Source of the DNA: Cyanobacteria bacterium UBA11370
GTDB lineage: Bacteria > Cyanobacteriota > Cyanobacteriia > Cyanobacteriales > Coleofasciculaceae
Assembly: GCA_003486645.1 (NCBI GenBank)
Contig: DNGI01000510.1
Coordinates: 1-13,123, forward strand
Length of the DNA stretch: 13,123 nt
Direction of reading: 5' to 3'
Made by a program: the position numbers and the translations under genes. The first letter of the stretch is position 1; the number at the start of each line of letters is the position of its first letter. Shown piece by piece: positions 1 through 7,684 of this stretch. Under the pieces are notes generated by a model. The model saw only the letters and a program-made list of their open reading frames with translations. It did no database searches and had not been told where the DNA came from.

Positions 1-1541
1 CTATTGGTAGATGAATTATCGCTGGAAGTATTGTTAGGGTTATCTCGGCTGTCAGTGCTACCGCTATTCGTAGTACCCCCTGTTATGCTACCGCTATCGA
101 TGGGAAAGTTGTCGGTAGGGATACTGATAGGATTAGGGCTAGGATTAGGGCGACTGTCAGGAATACTGATGTTGCTTGTGTTGCTGTTAGTATTACTGCC
201 TGTGTTGGTGTTAGTATTACTGCTCTGGGGGGTATTGCGGCTCGTAATCGTTACATTAGCGTTCGGAAATATTACCCCATGAGTAACATTACCGTTGGGA
301 GCAGACAAGTTAACAGAACCACCAGAACCACTCCCGTGATTGGGCAGTCTAATATCTCCAATTGTAATATTGCCACTTGGGGCGGATGCTAGTATGGAGG
401 CAGCATCACCTAAACCTTGATTCTGAGCAAAAATATTTGCGATATTAATGTCGCCGTGTAGACTATACGCTGTTACATCACCTGCATTTCCATTGTTTTG
501 ATTCTCTGCCGTGATATTGCCAGTTTTTATATCACCTAATGAAGACAAATCGACAAAACCGGAATTCAGTTGATTTTGTAAATTAGTGTTGATAGCTCCA
601 GTTGTAATATTCCCACCTGAAGCGTCGATTCTGACTCCTACTTGCGCTTGTATATTACTAGTTACAACATCTCCATTGACAATCTGAACGCCAGACCCTG
701 TTAATACGGGTTGTCCTTGTGGATTCAGTGTGATTCCAGTTGCATTACCGACATTTCCACCCGTTAGTAATTGAGGCAAAGAAGCGACGGGAAATGTCCA
801 GTTGGCGGGTGTGCCATCCTGTGGTGTGCGGGGTTGGATATCTAGACTTAGCACCATTCCCGTTTGGCTAATCCGGATCACATTCTGACCGGATACAGTT
901 GCTATATTAATCTGACCGTTTGGTGTTGAGAGTGAGCCAGTACTAACAACTGTACCTGCAAATAAGTTTAAGTCTCCCTGGTTAACAGTGAGGTCTGCTG
1001 AATTAATAATTGCTCCGGGTTGAGGTGTATCGAAGGCAAAAGCGTTAGGAGTCCCTATTAAAGATGTATATGTATTATTGCCAATTGCATTAAACCATCC
1101 TGAACCAAAACCAATACGGGTTGATGTTGTGGCTGTGAAGTCACCCGGTACATTTAAGGTAGCGTTAGGGCCAAAAATAATTCCGGCTGGATTCATCAGG
1201 AAGAGGTTGGAATTTCCCCCAGTGACTTCAATTAGTCCGTTAATAACTGAAACATTTCCGCCACTAATCCGAGCGAGAATGTTTTCAATACCGGGTTGAG
1301 AGAGAAAACGCGCAATTTCACCCTCATCAAGACCAAACTTAATCAAGCTGTGAAATAGATTGTCACCAACGCGAGTGCCATCATAGATATCATAGCGATC
1401 GCCATTTTTGTTAACGTTAGTTCCCGTGCCATCATTGGATGGGGTTATGGACTGTGCCTGAACCCGCATCAGACCCATGTGCCCGATAACAATATAGAAG
1501 GTTGCCAGCGATCGGCTGATTCGGCGTAGAGCTACTTTCAT
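1..1541 (-). CDS. Filamentous haemagglutinin-like protein, two-partner secretion (TPS) domain, 5' part only
   Basis: The minus-strand frame is open from an ATG at 1539-1541 to the left edge: 513 complete codons with no stop, so the gene is partial at its 3' end. Residues 1-29 look like a signal peptide: basic start (KVALRRISR), hydrophobic stretch, and a V-Q-A cleavage-type site before QS. Residues about 45-135 match the N-terminal TPS (haemagglutination activity) domain, including DNLFHSLIKF, the SGGNVSVINGLIEV strand region and the hallmark NLFLMNPAGIIFGPNA at 112-127 (NPAGI in place of the usual NPNGI). Residues about 300-430 carry repeated G-N-I-T/G-D-I type strands expected of a beta-helix. 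From about residue 434 the sequence becomes an Asn/Ser/Thr/Pro-rich low-complexity linker. In this family a TpsB/Omp85-like porin exports the protein to the cell surface; no such partner is visible here. The adhesin role is inferred from the family. No clear ribosome site precedes the start; a GTG three codons upstream is a possible alternative. Confidence 0.88.
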   Translation of the reverse strand, partial: MKVALRRISRSLATFYIVIGHMGLMRVQAQSITPSNDGTGTNVNKNGDRYDIYDGTRVGDNLFHSLIKFGLDEGEIARFLSQPGIENILARISGGNVSVINGLIEVTGGNSNLFLMNPAGIIFGPNATLNVPGDFTATTSTRIGFGSGWFNAIGNNTYTSLIGTPNAFAFDTPQPGAIINSADLTVNQGDLNLFAGTVVSTGSLSTPNGQINIATVSGQNVIRISQTGMVLSLDIQPRTPQDGTPANWTFPVASLPQLLTGGNVGNATGITLNPQGQPVLTGSGVQIVNGDVVTSNIQAQVGVRIDASGGNITTGAINTNLQNQLNSGFVDLSSLGDIKTGNITAENQNNGNAGDVTAYSLHGDINIANIFAQNQGLGDAASILASAPSGNITIGDIRLPNHGSGSGGSVNLSAPNGNVTHGVIFPNANVTITSRNTPQSSNTNTNTGSNTNSNTSNISIPDSRPNPSPNPISIPTDNFPIDSGSITGGTTNSGSTDSRDNPNNTSSDNSSTN

Positions 1542-2105
1542 CTCGCTCACTTGGTAGACAATAAATGCTGAGTGCCCTGATTGTTAGTGATATCATTATC
1601 ATGGGTACAGTTGACAATCAGTCATCTCTCTAAAGTTCAGCAGTCTAATTCTCCAGAGTAATCTCTCGATAACGTCTATTGTAGATCGCTAGTTGCCCCA
1701 AAATTCGGGTTTGATTGCCTGAAATCCACTCAATATTACTCTATCCAGATAGAATCGACTAATCGTGATATTCAAGTTGCTTGCGCCTTCACTCTACACT
1801 CTACACTCCACACCCCTGATACAGGATTTCAAGATTATAACTTAAACACCAGCTAACCTTATCACAAATTGACAAAATTTTCTGTATTGATCAAATTCAT
1901 TTTTTTTACGAGGAGGGTTCCCCTTGATTTGATTCGTCCTGAATGACTAACCAAGGCAATTTTAGATATTGGATTTGAGGTCTATTATTAATAATTATAA
2001 AGTAAATGTCCCAAAGGCTGGAATCCTAATCGTTCCGTCGATAAACTATGCAACAGTGCAGATGTACTTAGATTTTTCAAGAAAAGGTATGGCGTTCCAA
2101 CCTTC
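1542..2105. other. Divergent intergenic region between haemagglutinin-like gene and sbcC
   Basis: This 564-bp AT-rich spacer separates two divergently transcribed genes and should hold both promoters. I see no convincing coding frame. A weak plus-strand promoter candidate for sbcC is TTGAGG at 1975-1980 and TATAAA at 1996-2001, but the 15-bp spacing is short. On the minus strand a TTGTCA-like box lies near 1613-1618, about 75 bp before the haemagglutinin start, without a clean -10 at standard distance. A four-unit heptamer array (1790-1817) is listed separately. No tRNA or terminator was recognised. Confidence 0.5.
1790..1817. repeat. Short heptamer tandem array (CACTCTA type)
   Basis: Four consecutive 7-bp units are visible: CACTCTA, CACTCTA, CACTCCA and CACCCCT. 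The first two are identical and the last two diverge. Heptameric short tandemly repeated repetitive (STRR) sequences are known from filamentous cyanobacterial intergenic DNA. The array lies mid-spacer, with no visible coding role. Confidence 0.6.
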
Positions 2106-5100
2106 ATGATTCCCCTGAAACTAACGCTTAAAAACTTTCTCAGCTATCGCGCCACCACCTTGGACTTTCGCGGGTTACATACGGCTTGTATCTGCGGGGC
2201 GAATGGTGCAGGCAAATCGTCTCTCCTTGAAGCAATTACCTGGGTAATCTGGGGACAAAGCCGCGCCGCTTCCGAAGATGATGTTATCCACGCAGGCGCA
2301 AAAGATGTCCGGGTCGATTTTATCTTTCAAAATAACGAACAAACCCATCGAGTGATTCGCACGAGAACGCGGGGACAAAGTAGTTCTTTGGAATTTCAAA
2401 TTGAAACTCCCCAAGGTTTTCGCTCATTAACCGAGAAAGGAGTACGTGCCACTCAACAGTTAATTTTGCATCATTTAAAGCTCGATTACGACACATTTAT
2501 TAACTCGGCTTACCTGCGTCAAGGTCGAGCGGATGAATTTATGTTACGGCGACCGAGTGAGCGCAAACAAATTCTAGCAGATTTACTCAAACTTGACCAA
2601 TATGAAGAGTTAGCTGAACAAGCGAAAGATTTATCAAAGCAATTCAAAGGTCAAGCCGAACAATTGGAACAAAGTATCAATGCGATCGCCAAACAACTCG
2701 AAGAACGAGATCCGATTACCCAACAACAATCTACGCTCGAAAGTACATTACAACAACTCCAAAACGCTCAAACAACTGACCAACAAAATCTACAACACCT
2801 ACAAACCCTTCAACAACAACGCCATAGCTGGGAACAACAATTAACCTTTGTCAAACAGCAATATCAAAATCTCAGCCAAGATTGCGATCGCCTACAACAA
2901 GATATCGCCAGTACTGAATCCCAAAAGGGACAACTTTCTACTCTAATTACTCAACAAGAGCAAATTACAGCGGGTTATTCCCACTATCTAAATTTACAAC
3001 AACAAGACGAACTTTTCACCTCAAAATTCCAAGCCTATCAAGAAGCGCAACAACAAAAACAACAACTGCAACAACAACTCAGCCAACAAATTAACGAACT
3101 CAATCTACAGATTCGCCAAACCCAAGCCCAACTCGAATCTCTGCGAACCCAAGAACAAGAAATTCAGGATATTTTATCCCGTTCTGGAGAAGTCGTAACC
3201 GCCCTAGAAAAACTGAATCTTGCTCGCAGACGGCTTAATGAATTGGATAATTTACAACTGGAAGTATCTCCCTTATTGCAACGCCGTAATTCTGTCCAGA
3301 TTGAACTGGATCGCGCCCAATCTAGACTTACAGCACGATTAGAAGAACTAAAATATTCTGAAAATCAACTCAATACTCAAATTGCCCTAACACCCCAACT
3401 CAGACAAACTGTATTGCAAGTAGAAGCTGAAATTAACCAACTGGATAAAAAGCGCGTTTATCAACAGCGAGTACAAGAAAAAGGACTCGAACGTCGTAGC
3501 TTTCAGGAACGCTTGCAAGAAAATCAACGACGCTATGAAAAACAGATTGCGGAACTGACTCACAAACTGCAAATGTTGCAAGTTCAAGATGCCATTTGTC
3601 CATTATGCGATCGCCCTTTAGATGAAGCCCACGGACACCATGTAATTCAAAAAACTACGGCTGAACAACAAGAAATTCAAAATCAATTTTGGGTCGTGCG
3701 AGAACAACTTGCCGTTTGCGAACGAGAACTTCAAGTACTTCGGCAAGAATATGCTCAACTCTCCCAAGAACTTGCTCCTTATGAAAAATTACTAGAACAA
3801 CGGGGACAACTGGAAGCCCGACTAGAAGCAACGGATGAAGTTTATGATCGATTGTATGAAATTTCTGAGGAAAAGAAACAGATTGAGCGCTCAATTAATG
3901 AAAATATTTATGCAGCAGAATTACAGCAAGAATTGCAACAAATTGATACTCAACTCCAACACCTTAACTATCATGAACAAACCCATGCTTTAGCACGAGG
4001 AGAAGTTGATCGGTGGCGTTGGGCAGAAATTCGGCACGCAAAGTTAGAAGAAGCGCAGCGACGGCAGGAAAAAATTGATGCTCAAAAACCGCAAATTCAA
4101 GCACAAATTAATAGTTTAAATAACTCGTTAGAAGAGTTACAAACGACATCTCCTCTCAAACAGCAACTCGATAGTATTGAGCAAAAAATCACTAAAATTG
4201 ATTATAATCTAGAGTCACACAATAACCTTCGATCCTCATTACGGCAAGCCCAATCTTGGCAGTTTCGCTATCAAGAATTAGCGTCTGCCCAAGAACAATA
4301 TCCTCAAATTTGTCACCGTTTAGCCACTCTAACTCAAACGTTAGAAGGGCGGCGGGTTGATCAGGAAGAACTGAATTCACAACTTGATACTATTGTCAAG
4401 CAATTAGAACAGTATCCAGATAGCACCCGCGAGATGCAAAAGTTAGAGCAACGGATGCAAGAACGCAGGCGACAATTGGATGAAGAACTCTCAAATCAGG
4501 GGCGTTTGCAACAGCGATTAACTCAACTAGAATTACTGCAAAATCAATACGAAGAACAACGGCAAGAAATTCAAACCCTTAAACGACAATATCGCATTCA
4601 TCAAGAATTAGCTCAAGCCTTTGGGAAAAATGGCATTCAGGCGCTGATGATTGAAAATGTTCTGCCTCAGTTAGAAGCGGAAACTAACCAGATTTTATCT
4701 CGCCTCACGGGTAATCAATTACACGTTCAAATTGTTACCCAAAAAGCAGGTCGTCGGGTATCTAAGAAACAAACAAAACTGATTGATACCCTGGATATTT
4801 TAATTGCAGATGCGAGTGGAACTCGTCCTTATGAAATGTATTCGGGAGGAGAGGCATTTCGGATTAATTTTTCGATTCGTTTGGCATTAGCGCGATTGTT
4901 GGCGCAACGGGCAGGGACTTCGTTACAAATGTTAATTGTGGATGAGGGGTTTGGGACACAAGATGCAGAGGGATGCGATCGCTTGATTGCGGCGATTAAT
5001 GCGATCGCTTCCGATTTTTCTTGTATTTTGGCGGTGACACATATGCCTCAGTTTAAGGAGGCATTTCAGACGCGGATTGAGGTGCGGAAAAGTGAACAAG

Positions 5101-5126
5101 GATCGGAGTTAAGTTTGTCGATGTGA
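2106..5126 (+). CDS. sbcC: SbcC/Rad50-family SMC-like ATPase (exonuclease complex subunit)
   Basis: A 1006-residue protein with the full Rad50/SbcC architecture. The N-terminal ATPase half has Walker A GANGAGKS at 31-38 and a Q-loop Gln at 139 (YLRQGRADEF). Two long, very Gln-rich coiled coils flank a zinc hook CPLC at 498-501, almost exactly mid-protein. The C-terminal half has the ABC signature SGGE at 913-916, Walker B MLIVDEGFG with D946/E947, a D-loop GTQD and the H-loop His979 (VTHMPQ). In the family, SbcC pairs with the SbcD/Mre11 nuclease to process hairpins, cruciforms and blocked double-strand ends on the nucleoid. No sbcD is adjacent; unlinked sbcC and sbcD are plausible in cyanobacteria (inference). 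The start is supported by the conserved opening MIPLKLTLKNFLSYR; an AAAAGG stretch at 2082-2087 is too distant to be a good ribosome site. The gene is convergent with the Rpn-like gene. Confidence 0.93.
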   Translation: MIPLKLTLKNFLSYRATTLDFRGLHTACICGANGAGKSSLLEAITWVIWGQSRAASEDDVIHAGAKDVRVDFIFQNNEQTHRVIRTRTRGQSSSLEFQIETPQGFRSLTEKGVRATQQLILHHLKLDYDTFINSAYLRQGRADEFMLRRPSERKQILADLLKLDQYEELAEQAKDLSKQFKGQAEQLEQSINAIAKQLEERDPITQQQSTLESTLQQLQNAQTTDQQNLQHLQTLQQQRHSWEQQLTFVKQQYQNLSQDCDRLQQDIASTESQKGQLSTLITQQEQITAGYSHYLNLQQQDELFTSKFQAYQEAQQQKQQLQQQLSQQINELNLQIRQTQAQLESLRTQEQEIQDILSRSGEVVTALEKLNLARRRLNELDNLQLEVSPLLQRRNSVQIELDRAQSRLTARLEELKYSENQLNTQIALTPQLRQTVLQVEAEINQLDKKRVYQQRVQEKGLERRSFQERLQENQRRYEKQIAELTHKLQMLQVQDAICPLCDRPLDEAHGHHVIQKTTAEQQEIQNQFWVVREQLAVCERELQVLRQEYAQLSQELAPYEKLLEQRGQLEARLEATDEVYDRLYEISEEKKQIERSINENIYAAELQQELQQIDTQLQHLNYHEQTHALARGEVDRWRWAEIRHAKLEEAQRRQEKIDAQKPQIQAQINSLNNSLEELQTTSPLKQQLDSIEQKITKIDYNLESHNNLRSSLRQAQSWQFRYQELASAQEQYPQICHRLATLTQTLEGRRVDQEELNSQLDTIVKQLEQYPDSTREMQKLEQRMQERRRQLDEELSNQGRLQQRLTQLELLQNQYEEQRQEIQTLKRQYRIHQELAQAFGKNGIQALMIENVLPQLEAETNQILSRLTGNQLHVQIVTQKAGRRVSKKQTKLIDTLDILIADASGTRPYEMYSGGEAFRINFSIRLALARLLAQRAGTSLQMLIVDEGFGTQDAEGCDRLIAAINAIASDFSCILAVTHMPQFKEAFQTRIEVRKSEQGSELSLSM

Positions 5127-5153
5127 TCATTAGACTTTTTATTTTTATTTAGG

Positions 5154-5181
5154 GAAAAGGGGAAAGAGTAAAGGTGTTGAA
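5154..5181. repeat. Dispersed polypurine repeat, copy 1
   Basis: A 28-bp purine-rich stretch in the 101-bp spacer between the convergent sbcC and Rpn-like genes. It recurs in the same orientation at 9040-9067 with 26 of 28 bases identical (core GTAAAGGTGTTGAA exact). Flanking bases differ, so only this unit is shared. Function unknown. It follows the T-rich 3' end of sbcC, but I see no stem-loop that would make it a terminator. Confidence 0.6.
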
Positions 5182-5227
5182 AATCAGTTCTATTCCCATT
5201 AATCTGTTATCAAAAGAGCCAATCCGT

Positions 5228-6148
5228 TTATCTTTCCTCCTTCAATCTTTGCACATCCTCCAAACTCAATCCCGTGATTTGACTGATAGCTGCTTCATCT
5301 AATATATCTAGAAGTCTCTTAGCAATTTCTAGAGATTTTTGTTGTAATCCTTGTTCTAAACCCTGTTGTAATCCTTGTTCTAAACCTTGTTGTAATCCTT
5401 GTTCTAAACCCTGTTGTAATCCTTGTTCTAAAGCTTGTCTTGCTGCTTTTTTTATTGCATTTCGCTGATCCATTATGTAAATTTCTCGCTGTTCCAATTC
5501 TTCTAATTCTTCTCGATTCAACGTGGCTATGTTTGCTACTTCAAACGCCTTTCTTATCTCGGGCACTCTTCCTATTTTTTCCGGTACTTCCTTCACCTTC
5601 GCTGCACTTTTCAAAAAATATATCCATTGTTCGGTTAGGGTTTCTAATTCCTCTAGTTCTTTAACAAACTTCGGCAATTCTACAAACACTAACTCCAAAT
5701 CGTAGAGAGGATAGTCTACTAAAAACTCTCGTTCTTTGAGAATAAATCGGGAAATAGCTTTGTCAAAATGGGAGAACATTTCAAAGTCGGTAATGGTTAG
5801 AGCAATCACCGGATTGAGGAGGGTATATTCTTGCCCGATTTCTAGTTGCATTGAATAGGCTTTGGCAGCATTGTAGAGAATTCGTTTTTCAAATCCTTCG
5901 ACGTTTAATACCTGCATTTCAATAATGACGCTTTGCTGATTATTGAGGATAGCTTTCACATCTAAGTAGGTGTCTTTAACACCTCGTATTCGGGGGGCTT
6001 GATAAGGATTAAGGATATCTAAATTTTGAATAATTGAGTTGCCTTCGTAGAGGATAGCGTTGAGGAAACTGATCAGAATATCTTTGTTTTGTTCTGAACC
6101 AAAGATTCGTTTAAAGGCAAAGTCTGTTTTGGGATTGATAAAGTTCAT
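5228..6148 (-). CDS. Rpn/PDDEXK_2-family putative nuclease (transposase-like) with Gln-rich repeat tail
   Basis: A 306-residue protein from the ATG at 6146-6148. It opens with FINPKTDFAFKRIFGSE, typical of the Rpn family recombination-promoting nuclease/putative transposase group (PD-(D/E)XK fold). The likely active-site set is D63 with E77 and Q79 (LDVKAI then IIEMQ), an E-x-Q form of the motif. Residues about 90-200 continue the family domain (RILYNAAKAYS, PVIALTITDF). The C-terminus carries LEQGLQQG-type repeats encoded by four 24-bp tandem units, then an IAKRLLD..ISQITGLSLEDVQRLK helix-turn-helix-like tail. The frame extends 18 codons upstream to a TTG inside the preceding gene. I prefer the ATG because the family motif begins there and the longer form would overlap Uma2. 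No good ribosome site is seen; the 34-bp gap to the Uma2 stop suggests co-transcription. Substrate and in-vivo role are not known from the sequence. Confidence 0.85.
   Translation of the reverse strand: MNFINPKTDFAFKRIFGSEQNKDILISFLNAILYEGNSIIQNLDILNPYQAPRIRGVKDTYLDVKAILNNQQSVIIEMQVLNVEGFEKRILYNAAKAYSMQLEIGQEYTLLNPVIALTITDFEMFSHFDKAISRFILKEREFLVDYPLYDLELVFVELPKFVKELEELETLTEQWIYFLKSAAKVKEVPEKIGRVPEIRKAFEVANIATLNREELEELEQREIYIMDQRNAIKKAARQALEQGLQQGLEQGLQQGLEQGLQQGLEQGLQQKSLEIAKRLLDILDEAAISQITGLSLEDVQRLKEER
5341..5436. repeat. Four 24-bp tandem repeats inside the Rpn-like gene
   Basis: Four head-to-tail 24-bp units start at 5341, 5365, 5389 and 5413. They differ only in their last few bases (AACCCT, AACCTT, AACCCT, AAGCTT). 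Because 24 is a multiple of 3, copy-number change adds or removes eight residues (LEQGLQQG type) without a frameshift. There are no spacers, so this is not a CRISPR array. Confidence 0.95.
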
Positions 6149-6182
6149 TGCATTATTGGAATAGATGATAAGGTGCGATCGC

Positions 6183-7046
6183 TCAATCCGGAAGTTCACC
6201 AAACTGTTCTCGATAACGTGCTAATAAGTCTTCCATTTGGGTTAATTGCTGTTGAGCTAATTCGCGTTTCTGACGTTCGGTAATCGCTTGTTGTTGGGCT
6301 AATTCTCGTTGCTGACGTTCAGTAATCGCTTGTTGTTGGGCTAATTCGCGTTGCTGACGTTCAGTAATCACTTGCTGTTGGGCTAATTCTCGTTGCTGGC
6401 GTTCTGCTTGTAGCGTTTGGCGTTCTGTTTCTAATTGTTCTGTGGGAATCGGGACTAACTCTCCTTCTGCTGTAAAGTACCGCAATTTCCTCTGATGAAC
6501 TCCCAGATATAAACCCAGTTCTTCACTCCACAACCATCCTCTCGAATTTGCCTTGATTGGTTGATAAATTCCTTCACTTAACCGAAACCCAGCAAATTCC
6601 ATTCTTTGAGGATGAAACCAGAAATATTCTGGGGTTTTAAAGGTCTCTTGATAGAGTTTCTTTTTAGTTGTTCTATCTGTTTTGGCTGTGCTTTTTGAGA
6701 GGATTTCGATAATTAAATTGGGGAAGCGTCCCTCTTCTTGCCACACTACCCAACTTTTTCTTGGTTCGGGATGAGTATTGAGTACTACGAAGAAATCTGG
6801 TCCTCTAAATTTATGGGGTTTTTCTTTGACTTGCTGTTGTTCGTAATAAATGCTGATATTGCCGGAGGCGAAGAAGTCTTCTCGTTCTCGCCACCACCAT
6901 TTGAGGCAAGTTAATAGGATGATGATTTGCTCTAAGTGTAGGTGGGTTTCCAATTGGGGTTCATCACTCCATAACTCGTCGTCAGAGGGAATGATATCAG
7001 GTGTGGGGGAATTGTTTAAGAGGTTTAAGTCTTTGGCTAGGGACAT
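6183..7046 (-). CDS. Uma2-family (DUF820) PD-(D/E)XK endonuclease-like protein with coiled-coil tail
   Basis: A 287-residue protein. Residues about 30-200 match the Uma2 family: FRGPDFFVVL with D84, then GRFPNLIIEILSKST with E114, then D124 and Lys-rich KKKLYQE, then the aromatic YFWFHP segment. This is the PD-(D/E)XK restriction-endonuclease-like fold, very expanded in cyanobacteria. Residues about 205-270 are a Gln/Glu/Arg-rich coiled coil made of four 14-residue units (ERQQRELAQQQ). The tail ends in DLLARYREQFGELPD, a short motif common at the end of cyanobacterial Uma2 proteins. The start is the only reasonable ATG; no clear Shine-Dalgarno is seen. It is followed after 34 bp by the Rpn-like gene, probably in one transcript. 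Nuclease activity is a family prediction, and the biological role is unknown. Confidence 0.88.
   Translation of the reverse strand: MSLAKDLNLLNNSPTPDIIPSDDELWSDEPQLETHLHLEQIIILLTCLKWWWREREDFFASGNISIYYEQQQVKEKPHKFRGPDFFVVLNTHPEPRKSWVVWQEEGRFPNLIIEILSKSTAKTDRTTKKKLYQETFKTPEYFWFHPQRMEFAGFRLSEGIYQPIKANSRGWLWSEELGLYLGVHQRKLRYFTAEGELVPIPTEQLETERQTLQAERQQRELAQQQVITERQQRELAQQQAITERQQRELAQQQAITERQKRELAQQQLTQMEDLLARYREQFGELPD
6240..6407. repeat. Four 42-bp tandem repeats inside the Uma2 gene
   Basis: Four units of 42 bp (14 codons) encode ERQQRELAQQQ-type segments. The middle units are nearly identical at DNA level (42-bp periodicity seen from 6281, 6323 and 6365); the copy nearest the gene's 3' end is more diverged. 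Expansion or contraction stays in frame and changes coiled-coil length. Confidence 0.9.
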
Positions 7047-7169
7047 AGGGGTGAGACTGGGGTAAGCTGCTGTGCATATAAATTGTAGATTGAAATTTTT
7101 AAAGGTGTGTAGAGTGCATCAGATAAGATAAATTGGCTGTTTGAAGGTCATAGTTAGTATCCGACTGAA

Positions 7170-7673
7170 TTACACACTCTCTAATAGTTTTTGCCCTAAG
7201 TTAACAAAAATTTCATCAACCGATTTCCCTGTTTTAGCCGAAGTTATATAAAGCCCTGATACTTGATTGATATCTTTAACCTCAACCATTTCAACCAATT
7301 GCTTTAATTTTTCTGGTTCGATTAAATCGGATTTATTTAACGCAACAAGAATCACACCTTTAGGATTAACGGATAAAAACAGTTTAATGTGTTCACCCAG
7401 TCGCTCAATCGTTTCAATCCGACTCACATCAGCAACGATAATGATACCACTCGCTCCCTGTAAGTAACTCGGAGCGATCGCTTTAAACTTCGTATGACCT
7501 TCTAAATCCCAAATCAGTAACTGTAAATTCACAGTTTCCACGACTTTTCGGGATATTTTGACACCTACCGTGGAAAGATACTGATCACTAAATTGGCGAT
7601 CAACAAAGCGGCGAATCAAACTCGTTTTCCCAACGCCAAAGTCACCCACGAGACAAATTTTCTTAGATATCAT
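7170..7673 (-). CDS. Ras/Rab-like small GTPase
   Basis: A 167-residue single-domain GTPase. G1/P-loop GDFGVGKTS spans 10-18. T35 in YLSTVGVK is the G2 switch I threonine. G3 is WDLEGH at 55-60. G4 is NKSD at 113-116. G5 is SAK at 145-147. The order, spacing and hydrophobic context (GIIIVADVS) are those of the eukaryote-like Ras/Rab superfamily found in cyanobacteria and relatives. The G3 reads D-L-E-G-H, so the position equivalent to Ras Gln61 is His, as in classical translational GTPases; this may alter GAP dependence (inference). There is no C-terminal prenylation Cys, so it is probably cytoplasmic or docked to a partner. A ribosome site GGAG at 7679-7682 lies 5 bp from the ATG, and the gene starts 11 bp after the MFS stop, indicating one operon. 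The regulated process is unknown. Confidence 0.88.
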   Translation of the reverse strand: MISKKICLVGDFGVGKTSLIRRFVDRQFSDQYLSTVGVKISRKVVETVNLQLLIWDLEGHTKFKAIAPSYLQGASGIIIVADVSRIETIERLGEHIKLFLSVNPKGVILVALNKSDLIEPEKLKQLVEMVEVKDINQVSGLYITSAKTGKSVDEIFVNLGQKLLESV

Positions 7674-7682
7674 TTCCTCTCC
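7674..7682 (-). promoter_or_regulatory. Strong ribosome binding site of the small GTPase gene
   Basis: Read on the minus strand the sequence is GGAGAGGAA directly before the ATG. It lies in the 11-bp gap after the MFS stop codon (7685-7687). It fixes the GTPase start and suggests translation coupled to the MFS gene. Confidence 0.7.
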
Positions 7683-7684
7683 AA

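Noticed and set aside
4..282. Plus-strand open frame rich in Leu/Val/Gly, resembling a membrane protein
   Set aside because: It is the antisense of the Asn/Ser/Thr-rich linker of the haemagglutinin-like gene; the hydrophobicity comes from reading those codons in reverse.
1432..1617. Minus-strand 61-codon frame overlapping the start of the haemagglutinin-like gene
   Set aside because: It is out of frame with the clear signal peptide and TPS domain and has no recognisable content of its own.
5127..5227. Rho-independent terminator between sbcC and the Rpn-like gene
   Set aside because: There are T-rich stretches, but no G+C-rich stem precedes them on either strand.
5341..5436. Regular repeats that might be a CRISPR array
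   Set aside because: The 24-bp units are contiguous without spacers and encode an in-frame protein repeat.
2106..7046. SbcC, Rpn-like and Uma2 genes as one novel defence or nuclease system
   Set aside because: SbcC is convergent to the other two, all three occur independently as common families, and nothing in the sequence links them functionally.
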